From UBA3064 sp023258775 (GTDB lineage Bacteria; Pseudomonadota; Gammaproteobacteria; Burkholderiales; Burkholderiaceae_E), in contig JBIKXS010000029.1 in NCBI GenBank assembly GCA_044355655.1, positions 1 through 39,554 of the forward strand: a DNA stretch of 39,554 bases. The letters are read 5' to 3'. Shown one piece after another: positions 30,899 through 38,004 of this stretch. Both the position numbers and the translations under genes were made by a program. The notes under the pieces were generated by a model. The model was not told the origin of the DNA. It made no database searches and saw nothing but the letters and a program-made list of their open reading frames with translations. The stretch's first letter is position 1. Each line of letters starts with the position of its first letter.

Positions 30899-31867
30899 AT
30901 GATGCCAAGTTCAAGTAATCCAAATAAGCAATCAGGGCGCTTTCCTGATCAAGCAGCGACCGGCGATTCGGTTTATTTAATATCACCGGCCGGGGCAATC
31001 GATGAGCAAGCGCCCTTTGACTTAGCGCTGCATCAGCTTAGCCAGCAAGGATGGACCGCATGTCCAGACCCGGGGGTAAGAGCCCGCTGGCAGCGCTTTG
31101 CGGGCACGGATGCGCAGCGGCAAAGAGCAGTTGAGCGAGCCGCCAAGCAAGAAGCCCGTATGGTTATGATGACCCGGGGTGGTTACGGTTGGATGCGACT
31201 TCTTCCGAAGCTTTGTTTTAAGACGCTTGCGGATGCTGGCAAATTTTGGGTGGGCTACAGCGACACAACGGCATTTCACCTTGCCATGCTTGGTCGCACC
31301 TCAAGCGTCACATGGGCGGGACCTATGCTGCTCGATGATTTTGGTCGCAGCGAGGTTGACGAGACAACGAGCGGCTGTTTACGCGAAGCCTATACCGGAG
31401 AACTTGAGGCCTTAGGGTTTCGTTATAAGGCCTGTGGCGCAAATAGCAAGGCGATTGATGAAACCGGCGTCCTTTGGGGCGGCAATCTTTCAATGCTTTG
31501 CGCAATGATCGGATCGCCTTGGTTCGAAAAAGCGCCCGAGGGCGGTATTTTGTTTTTGGAAGACATCGGTGAACATCCTTACCGAATCGAACGCATGCTA
31601 CTTCGGCTTCTCTACGAGGGCATTATTGATGCGCAAAAGGCAGTGCTGCTTGGTTCATTCAACGGCTACAGCTTAGGCAGTCACGACCGCGGCTACGATT
31701 TGAAAAAAGTACTCCGATGGATCGCGAGTCAGACCAGCGTGCCCATGCTTGAAGGCTTGCCTTTTGGGCATCAGCAGGGCAAAGTCTGCCTGCCGCACGG
31801 TATGCGTGTCGGGCTTGCGACCGAGGGGCGACAAGCCTATTTGTTGTTTGATCAGACGAAACGCTAG
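30899..31867 (+). CDS. ldcA: Muramoyltetrapeptide LD-carboxypeptidase
   Basis: Peptidase S66 that removes D-Ala from murein tetrapeptides during peptidoglycan recycling in the cytoplasm. The 322-residue protein has DSVYLISPAGAID at the N-terminus, RGGYGWMRLLP, the nucleophile Ser in VGYSDTTAFHLAML, VLWGGNLSML, the catalytic Glu in LFLEDIGEHPYRIERML and the His in LPFGHQQGKVCLPHG. ATG 30899 (followed by another ATG) is the first start after the divergent gene. Longer starts would overlap that gene. It fits the D-Ala theme of dacC and dat upstream. Confidence 0.92.
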   Translation: MMPSSSNPNKQSGRFPDQAATGDSVYLISPAGAIDEQAPFDLALHQLSQQGWTACPDPGVRARWQRFAGTDAQRQRAVERAAKQEARMVMMTRGGYGWMRLLPKLCFKTLADAGKFWVGYSDTTAFHLAMLGRTSSVTWAGPMLLDDFGRSEVDETTSGCLREAYTGELEALGFRYKACGANSKAIDETGVLWGGNLSMLCAMIGSPWFEKAPEGGILFLEDIGEHPYRIERMLLRLLYEGIIDAQKAVLLGSFNGYSLGSHDRGYDLKKVLRWIASQTSVPMLEGLPFGHQQGKVCLPHGMRVGLATEGRQAYLLFDQTKR

Positions 31868-31880
31868 GGCTATTCACCCA

Positions 31881-31898
31881 TTAAGCATGCCTGCTTAA
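31881..31898. terminator. Small hairpin between convergent ldcA and BON genes
   Basis: Perfect 7-bp inverted repeat TTAAGCA / TGCTTAA with a TGCC loop. It spans the stop of the BON-domain gene and lies 14 bp after the ldcA stop. There is no T-run, so a terminator role is weak; it may be a chance palindrome. Confidence 0.3.
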
Positions 31899-32497
31899 CC
31901 CACGTAATCGAACAAGGTCACGACGCGGCGAACTCCAGACACCTTGCTTGCGACCTGCGCCGCACGTTCGCCCTCACGCTTACTCACCTGGCCCATCAGG
32001 AAAACCACGCCGAGTTCCGAGCTGATTCGAAAAGCACCAAGTTCCAGTGACTTGTCTTCAACGAAGGCAGCACGAACCCTCGTGGAAAGTGCGATATCCG
32101 AGGCGCTATTTTGCGCGCTAGCAAGCGGACGGATCTCGACCTCATTGACCACGGAAACAACATTATTGACACGTGCCGCTACCTCTTGTGCGAGTTTTTT
32201 GTCGGCTTCGGTAACAACTTGACCGATCAATAAAACCTTCCGGTTGTAACTGACGCCGCGAACATTTGCATTAGGAAGCGCTGCTGAGACAGCACTGCGT
32301 ACGCGAAACTCAATCGTTTGATCATCAGCTTGAGTACCTAAACTTCGTCGATCAGCGGTTGCAACTGCACCGACCGCGGCACCGGTAACTGCGACACCGA
32401 CACAGCCAGACAAACCGAGTGCCGCCAAGCCGATGCTCGCAAGCGCCAAGCGCCGGGCATTGTTTGGAACGACGGGGAAGGGAGCGTGTTTTGACAT
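31895..32497 (-). CDS. dolP: Outer-membrane BON-domain lipoprotein (DolP/YraP-like)
   Basis: Lipoprotein of 200 residues with two BON domains, like DolP (YraP), which supports outer-membrane integrity at the cell envelope. The signal has RRLALASIGLAALGLSGC with lipobox LSGC. The first BON domain starts near DDQTIEFRVRSAV and includes NRKVLLIGQVVTEADK; the second includes STRVRAAFVEDKSLE and LGVVFLMGQVSKREGE. ATG 32497 has AGGAAG about 7 nt upstream. It follows yraN on the same strand after 134 bp. In other proteobacteria a diaA/gmhA-like gene usually sits between yraN and this gene, but here there is none. Confidence 0.88.
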   Translation of the reverse strand: MSKHAPFPVVPNNARRLALASIGLAALGLSGCVGVAVTGAAVGAVATADRRSLGTQADDQTIEFRVRSAVSAALPNANVRGVSYNRKVLLIGQVVTEADKKLAQEVAARVNNVVSVVNEVEIRPLASAQNSASDIALSTRVRAAFVEDKSLELGAFRISSELGVVFLMGQVSKREGERAAQVASKVSGVRRVVTLFDYVG

Positions 32498-32631
32498 GGC
32501 AAATCTTCCTGCAAACGGATCAAGGAGACAATAAGAACGAACCTGCATCAGTGTAAGCGTTTTGCGGCCCAAACTTGCCCGGGATACGGTGGGCTACAAG
32601 ACAAGATGGCACCATCGGTGGAAATAATAAA

Positions 32632-33012
32632 TCAGAAGGCACCAGGAATCCACGCGCGTTTCCCTGCTTGAAAGAGCACCACATCAAAGCGGCAGGCCGG
32701 CCATGAGCTTGCGCCAAAGGAGCGCTGGAGGTAGCAGCTTGCTGCATGTTTGATACGGGCGAGCTTTCGCTTGTCTAGGCTTTCTAGGGCGCCGCCATAC
32801 ATCAGGCTGCTTCGATACCTTACTTCAACAAAAACAATCAGCGAGGCATCTCGCATGACCAGATCAATCTCACCGCCTCGAAAACGGCTGTTACGCTCAA
32901 GCAGGACCAAGCCTTGATTGATGAGCCAATCGCAAGCCTGTTGTTCAGCCCATTGACCTCTCTGGGCCGCCTGGCTCGCCAGTATTTTTGAATCAGGTAA
33001 AGTTTTTCCCAT
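32632..33012 (-). CDS. yraN: YraN (UPF0102) endonuclease-like protein
   Basis: Protein of 126 residues of the YraN/UPF0102 family with a nuclease-like core: QRGQWAEQQACDWLINQGL, NSRFRGGEIDLVMRD, VFVEVRYRSS, YGGALESLDKRKL and CRFDVVLFQ. The E..D..VEV pattern is that of the restriction-endonuclease-like fold. The biological role is unknown. ATG 33012 shares two bases with the divergent rsmI start. The 32498-32631 stretch behind it has no gene. It lies next to rsmI, as in many proteobacteria. Confidence 0.9.
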   Translation of the reverse strand: MGKTLPDSKILASQAAQRGQWAEQQACDWLINQGLVLLERNSRFRGGEIDLVMRDASLIVFVEVRYRSSLMYGGALESLDKRKLARIKHAASCYLQRSFGASSWPACRFDVVLFQAGKRAWIPGAF

Positions 33013-33991
33013 GATGAACAACCTGCAACAATCCTCGTTCGAAACACATAAGCCGCAACATTTTCCCAATGCAAGCCTGTTAGTCGTAGCAACCCCTATC
33101 GGTAACCTTTCGGATTTAAGCCCGAGAGCTGCACTGGCGCTGCAGCAGGCGAGCCTGATCGCTTGTGAAGACGGTCGAGTGAGCCGAAAACTCTTTGACA
33201 TGCTTGGCATCAGGCCCAGCCTTGTAAGTGTTGAACAGCACCGCGAAATCCAAGCAATTCCGCTGATTCTTGCCCAACTACACGCGGGCAAGACGTGTGC
33301 ACTGATCAGCGATGCCGGGACCCCAGCCATCAGCGATCCGGGCTACCGGGTTGTGCGCGCTGCACGCGAGGCTGGTTTTGTAGTGATCGCAATACCTGGG
33401 CCGAGTGCCTTTGTTGCACTTTCAAGTATCAGCGGCTTTACGTCCGGGCCGGTTTGGTTTGAAGGTTTTTTGCCACAACGCGAAAAAGCCGCCTCGGCAA
33501 GACTTGCTGCCCTGCTTGGGCTCAGGGCGCATATTGCCCTTTATGAGGCCCCGCATAGGATCGCTCAAACTGCAAGGCTTCTTGCCAAGCTCGCCCCTTC
33601 CCGGCAACTTTGCCTAGGCCGAGAGCTCACCAAGCGATTTGAGGAAAGCGCTGTGATGACAGCTCAGGAACTGCCGAGCTGGCTCGAGTTGCAAAGCAAT
33701 CGCGATCGTGGCGAATTTGCGCTGCTGATTGCCTGTGATCAACTATCCACGGCCGACAGGCTCAACGAACGATCGCCTGAATCAAATCAAGCTGCTGAAC
33801 GAGGGCTTGACGATGAAACACCTGATACGGTTCAAAGCATGCCCGCATACAACATTCAAGGGCGGACTTTACTCGAGGCATTGCTTGGCGTCATGGCGCC
33901 GGCCCAGGCAGCTCGTCTTGCCCAACGTTTGACACAGGATCGAAGCACTGACTGGTATCAGATGGCCTTGACGCTGAAAAAGCCGGTTTAG
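33011..33991 (+). CDS. rsmI: 16S rRNA (cytidine(1402)-2'-O)-methyltransferase RsmI
   Basis: SAM-dependent enzyme that 2'-O-methylates C1402 of 16S rRNA at the ribosomal P site. The 326-residue protein shows LLVVATPIGNLSDLSPRA, IACEDGRVSRKL, ALISDAGTPAISDPGYRVV, IAIPGPSAF, FEGFLPQREKA, ALYEAPHRI and CLGRELTKRFEES. The C-terminal part is longer than in E. coli, with a Glu/Asn-rich stretch at about 245-275. ATG 33011 or 33014 are both possible. The start overlaps the divergent yraN start. It ends 21 bp from the convergent rlpA gene. Confidence 0.95.
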   Translation: MMNNLQQSSFETHKPQHFPNASLLVVATPIGNLSDLSPRAALALQQASLIACEDGRVSRKLFDMLGIRPSLVSVEQHREIQAIPLILAQLHAGKTCALISDAGTPAISDPGYRVVRAAREAGFVVIAIPGPSAFVALSSISGFTSGPVWFEGFLPQREKAASARLAALLGLRAHIALYEAPHRIAQTARLLAKLAPSRQLCLGRELTKRFEESAVMTAQELPSWLELQSNRDRGEFALLIACDQLSTADRLNERSPESNQAAERGLDDETPDTVQSMPAYNIQGRTLLEALLGVMAPAQAARLAQRLTQDRSTDWYQMALTLKKPV

Positions 33992-34012
33992 CCTGGCAAG
34001 AACGCCTTTGCC

Positions 34013-34657
34013 TCAGTAGTCTTTGCCTGGGAGCAAAAGTTCAATTTCGACTTCGGCAGCACCCTGACGAACGATCCCAAGTCGCTGGGCCGCCGCATAG
34101 GACAAATCGATTTCACGCTCTCCAATGAATGGTCCACGATCATTCACACGGACAACAACCGACCGACCACTGGCAAGATGGGTAACTCGGGCAAAACTCG
34201 GCAGCGGCAGGACCCGATGGGCTGCACTCATCGCGTACATGTCATAGATTTCGCCGTTTGAAGTGTTGCGCCCGTGGTAACGGCGTCCGTACCAACTCGC
34301 CGTGCCACGGACTCGATAAGCGCTCCACTGGCGCATTGGAATATGCAAGCTGCCATCGATTTCGTAGGGCCGGTTAGCCCAGCGATGCAGGGGTTCGCGT
34401 TTGGGCACCGCATCCGGAATCGCTTCAAGCTCCGCCAAAGGACGATCGCCCGGGCCATCGTCCTTGTAAAACCCGCCTGATCGACCGCTCGATGACGGCT
34501 GTTGCTCATTTGGCTGTCGGCTCGATTGCAGCTCGATCTCCGGGCGCGCAACATACTTGGTGCTCGAACAAGCACCAAGCACGAGCGCAAGGAGCGGAAA
34601 GAAAAGCCTAGGACTTCGCACTTCGCCGGTTGCGGCGTTCGATGGCAAGCAACTCAT
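34013..34657 (-). CDS. rlpA: Septal ring lytic transglycosylase-like lipoprotein RlpA
   Basis: Lipoprotein of 214 residues with a double-psi beta-barrel domain: GTASWYGRRYHGRNTSNGEI, MSAAHRVLPLPSFARVTHL and VVVRVNDRGPF, ending with DLSYAAAQRLGI. RlpA proteins can cleave glycan strands without stem peptides at division sites. The signal contains PLLALVLGAC, giving a lipidated Cys. No C-terminal SPOR domain is fused, but a separate SPOR gene lies upstream on the same strand. ATG 34657 lies inside dsbA; GTG 34621 would give a tighter signal peptide and only 14 bases of overlap. Confidence 0.88.
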   Translation of the reverse strand: MSCLPSNAATGEVRSPRLFFPLLALVLGACSSTKYVARPEIELQSSRQPNEQQPSSSGRSGGFYKDDGPGDRPLAELEAIPDAVPKREPLHRWANRPYEIDGSLHIPMRQWSAYRVRGTASWYGRRYHGRNTSNGEIYDMYAMSAAHRVLPLPSFARVTHLASGRSVVVRVNDRGPFIGEREIDLSYAAAQRLGIVRQGAAEVEIELLLPGKDY

Positions 34658-35405
34658 CGACCACGGCGAGCGCCTGCTGGTTAGAACCCGCCATACTTGG
34701 TGCGGTGAGATATTTGCCTGCCACACCGATTGCAGGAACGCCTTCGAGACGATAGGCCTCTGCAAGCTGCGCCGCTCGCTTCATCCGGGTACGTACGCCA
34801 AAGGAGTCGAATGCGTCCTGAAAGCTTTTTGCGTCAACGCCCTGGCGTGCCATCCACTCAGCCATTTGCTGAGCGTTCTGCAAGCTCACCTTGTCTTTGT
34901 GGACCGCGTCAAAAACTCTGTCAATCAAAACGAGCTTATTAAGGGCCTCAAGCGTGTAGTAAAGCTGCTGCAACTGATCCCGCCAGGGCACATGTACTTT
35001 CCGAAAGGCTACATCAGCTGGCAGTTTCGCCACCCAGGCTTTTAGCGCCGGCTCTAAGGTGTAGCAATGCGGACAACCAAACCAAAAAAAACCCAAAACA
35101 TCGATTCGATCGGTCGACTCAAGTGGCGCCTGCGATTGCAAGACCCGATAGTCAGCGCCTTCTCGGGCATTTGCAGCCAGTGCAGAGCCATGGAGCAAAA
35201 GGCCCGAACCAAGTGTTGACAGCGCTGGCAAGGCCAGGCCTAAACCCAAGGTTTGACCAAGCATCATGCGCTTTGATGGCTGAGCGGTCAGCATGCCTGA
35301 TCTTGACACTGCGCAGCCGGGCTGAGCAAATTGCCTAGGCTTGAGGGATTGACTGCCAGATGAGCTTTCAAGATTACTTTTGGCTTCAACATCTTGTTCG
35401 GACAT
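34608..35405 (-). CDS. dsbA: Thiol:disulfide interchange protein DsbA
   Basis: Periplasmic disulfide-forming oxidoreductase of the thioredoxin fold with the active site FFWFGCPHCYTLEP (C111, C114) and the cis-Pro loop EGVPAIGVAG. The 265-residue version has an unusually long N-terminus of 37 residues before a signal peptide (about 38-79, ending ALAANA). An internal ATG at residue 38 (35294) would give a normal 228-residue precursor and may be the true start. It follows the SPOR gene by 12 bp and overlaps the rlpA frame, so the genes form one operon with argS. Confidence 0.93.
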   Translation of the reverse strand: MSEQDVEAKSNLESSSGSQSLKPRQFAQPGCAVSRSGMLTAQPSKRMMLGQTLGLGLALPALSTLGSGLLLHGSALAANAREGADYRVLQSQAPLESTDRIDVLGFFWFGCPHCYTLEPALKAWVAKLPADVAFRKVHVPWRDQLQQLYYTLEALNKLVLIDRVFDAVHKDKVSLQNAQQMAEWMARQGVDAKSFQDAFDSFGVRTRMKRAAQLAEAYRLEGVPAIGVAGKYLTAPSMAGSNQQALAVVDELLAIERRNRRSAKS

Positions 35406-35417
35406 AAGACTGAACCA

Positions 35418-36179
35418 TCAGGGTTGTTTGACAACAACTGGATCGACGCCAGCTTCAATGAGCCGGTTTCGCGCACGATTGACATCCTCGCTACGATTAA
35501 AGGGCCCCATCCGCACACGATACATCAAGGCGCCGCCAGACTCTGACTTGACCACCCTTGACTCAAGGCCAAGCAAGGCAAGCCTTGCTTTGAGCGCTTC
35601 AGCATCGGATAAAACCTTGAAGGCGCCGGCTTGAACATAACTCGTACCCGCTGCCGTTGTTTGGGATTTTGCATCCGATGCGCCTGCCGAAGCGTTCGTC
35701 CTTGAATCGCCTGGCTTTAGCTCAGCTGATCTTGAATCCCCAGCAACCCGGCCCTCCCCTTTTCGCTCGTCTGGTCTCGATTCTCCAGCCTTTGGATCGT
35801 TGAGCAATGCTTCTGCACGTTTGGCATCGGCTGCTGCGCGCCTTGACTCAGCAGCGCGTGGAACGTCACCCGCTGGTTGAGATTCTTTTTCGGCCGGCTC
35901 ATCAGGCTCAGCATTTGAACCATCGGCTTTTGCAGCGTCTTCACGTCGCTCAACACGCGAGCGCGGATACATCGAAACATTAGGATCAGGCGCATCGGCG
36001 ATCGATTTAGCCCCAGGTGCCCGCTCAAGCGGCTTGCTCACCTTGTCGATAAAGGGAATCGGCGACTTGGCAACAAAAAGCGCCACCCCGACTGCGATCA
36101 CAAGTCCGAGCAATAAACCCACCAAAAACCCGCCGAAGGTACCGCCCCGCTGAGCCTTGATGCGTTTGACGGGATGCAC
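35418..36179 (-). CDS. SPOR-domain membrane protein
   Basis: Bitopic inner-membrane protein of 253 residues. A single transmembrane helix (about 13-38, FLVGLLLGLVIAVGVALFVA) is followed by a long charged, Ala/Glu/Arg-rich linker and a C-terminal SPOR domain: SYVQAGAFKVLSDAEALKAR, LGLESRVVK and YRVRMGPFNRSEDVNRAR. SPOR domains bind denuded glycan at the septum, so it is probably a division-site protein of the FtsN type. GTG 36179 shares one base with the argS stop (TAGTG). The linker is low complexity. Confidence 0.9.
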   Translation of the reverse strand: MHPVKRIKAQRGGTFGGFLVGLLLGLVIAVGVALFVAKSPIPFIDKVSKPLERAPGAKSIADAPDPNVSMYPRSRVERREDAAKADGSNAEPDEPAEKESQPAGDVPRAAESRRAAADAKRAEALLNDPKAGESRPDERKGEGRVAGDSRSAELKPGDSRTNASAGASDAKSQTTAAGTSYVQAGAFKVLSDAEALKARLALLGLESRVVKSESGGALMYRVRMGPFNRSEDVNRARNRLIEAGVDPVVVKQP

Positions 36180-37936
36180 TACATCGACTCCGGCGCGCTC
36201 ACACCCACAAGGGATAAGCCTTGACGCAAAACCTGGGCAACACAGGCGAGCAAGATAAGCCGAGCTTCTCGTAAGGCCTTCTCCTCGACCAAGAAGCGAT
36301 CGGCGTTGTACCAGGCGTGAAAGGCTGAGGCGAGTTCACGCAAGTAAAAAGCGATCGCATGCGGAGCGAGTTGCTCGGCAGCTTCCTGAACCTGACTTGG
36401 CCAGCGCGCCAGCAAGGCGCACAAAGCCAACTCGCGCTCGCTGCTCAAGCGCTCGATCCCTAAGTCCGCCATGTGCTGCGCCTCAACCCGATGCGCTTGC
36501 CAGTCGAACTGCTGTTGCGCCTGCCGAAGCACCGAGCAAATTCGGGCATGGGCATATTGCACGTAGTAGACCGGGTTTTCATCGCTCCGCGACAAGGCCA
36601 AATCCACATCAAATTGAAACTCGCTATCAGCACGACGCGAAATCAGAAAAAATCGCACCGCGTCGCGACCCCGCTGTGGATCACCGTCGCCGCTCCAATC
36701 CATAAGATCGCGCAGACTCACATAACTGCCGGCACGCTTGGAAATCTTCACTTCCTGGCCGCCGCGCATCACCGTCACCATTTTATGTAAGACATAGTCG
36801 GGAAAGTCGAGGTCAATGCCTTCGTCAAGCGCTTGCAGACCTGCTCTTACCCGGGCGACCGTGCCGTGGTGATCCGAACCCTGAATATTGATTGCGCGCT
36901 TGAATCCCCGCGCCCACTTATGGCGATGGTACGCAACATCAGGGACAAAATAAGTGTAGTGCCCGTCGCGTTTGCGCATCACCCGATCTTTATCATCGCC
37001 AAAATCAGTGGTCCGCAACCACAAGGCTTCATCAAGCTCGTAGCAATGCCCTCGCTCGTTTAGTCGTTGAACGACCGCATCGACAGCCCCGTCTCGATAC
37101 AAGGACGATTCGAGGAAATAAACATCAAACGCCAAGCCAAAGGCCTGAAGGTCAAGGTCTTGTTCGTTGCGAAGATAAGTGACCGAAAACTGCCTGATTG
37201 CCTCAAAGTTAGAGGGGTCGGCTTTAGCAGTGACTGTTTCGCATTGCCTCGCTGTGACGCTTTGACCGTCCTTGTAAGCCTTGGCGATATCCAAAATATA
37301 GTCGCCACGGTAGCCGTCTGCTGGAAAAGCGGCATCGTCTGGCCCGATGCCTTGAAGCCGCGCCTGAACCGATCGTGTTAATTGCTCGATTTGGGCACCG
37401 GCATCGTTATAATAAAACTCACGCTGCACTTCATAGCCCGCAGCCTCTAGGAGCCTGCATATCGCATCGCCAAGCGCTGCCTGACGGCCATGGCCCACAT
37501 GCAACGGGCCTGTCGGGTTTGCTGACACAAACTCAACCAGCACTTTACCGCGGCCGCCAAGCGTAGCCCGACCAAAGGCTTCGCCTTGCTCGACCATGGT
37601 TTGCAGGACAGCCTGCTTGGCTTTCAAGCTTAAGCGCAAATTGATAAAGCCAGCCCCTGCCACTTCGGCCGTTTCAATCAAGCCACGCGAATCACGGTCG
37701 GCATGCACCACAGAGGCCGCTAATTGCTCGGCAATTTCGCGTGGCTTAAGCCTTAGCACTTTGGCGCATTGCATCGCCAGGCTACAGGCCAAATCGCCAT
37801 GTGATGACTGCCTGGGCGCTTCAAGCTTTGCAGGGGGAAGCACTTGCCCATGGGCAAGCGCTTCCTGGCTAGCTAGCAGGGCAAGCGCGGCTTGATCGAA
37901 TAAGTTGGTCAGGTAAGCGAGGTCTTTTTCAAGCAT
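36179..37936 (-). CDS. argS: Arginyl-tRNA synthetase
   Basis: Class I aminoacyl-tRNA synthetase of 585 residues. The N-terminal Add-1 domain precedes the HIGH motif, here VSANPTGPLHVGHGRQA (HVGH 146-149). The KMSK-like motif is QEVKISKRAGSYVSLRDL. The anticodon-binding domain ends with ELASAFHAWYNADRFLVEE. The ATG at 37936 was chosen because MLEKDL begins the conserved N-terminus. No ribosome binding site is evident, and a TACAAT box lies 7 bp upstream, so a near-leaderless mRNA is possible. The stop overlaps the SPOR gene start. Confidence 0.95.
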   Translation of the reverse strand: MLEKDLAYLTNLFDQAALALLASQEALAHGQVLPPAKLEAPRQSSHGDLACSLAMQCAKVLRLKPREIAEQLAASVVHADRDSRGLIETAEVAGAGFINLRLSLKAKQAVLQTMVEQGEAFGRATLGGRGKVLVEFVSANPTGPLHVGHGRQAALGDAICRLLEAAGYEVQREFYYNDAGAQIEQLTRSVQARLQGIGPDDAAFPADGYRGDYILDIAKAYKDGQSVTARQCETVTAKADPSNFEAIRQFSVTYLRNEQDLDLQAFGLAFDVYFLESSLYRDGAVDAVVQRLNERGHCYELDEALWLRTTDFGDDKDRVMRKRDGHYTYFVPDVAYHRHKWARGFKRAINIQGSDHHGTVARVRAGLQALDEGIDLDFPDYVLHKMVTVMRGGQEVKISKRAGSYVSLRDLMDWSGDGDPQRGRDAVRFFLISRRADSEFQFDVDLALSRSDENPVYYVQYAHARICSVLRQAQQQFDWQAHRVEAQHMADLGIERLSSERELALCALLARWPSQVQEAAEQLAPHAIAFYLRELASAFHAWYNADRFLVEEKALREARLILLACVAQVLRQGLSLVGVSAPESM

Positions 37937-38004
37937 GGCGCTGATTGTACCCAGGGTGGCAGCCTCGGGCAGCCGGTTTGACGCATACCCCGAGTCGCTA
38001 ACGA

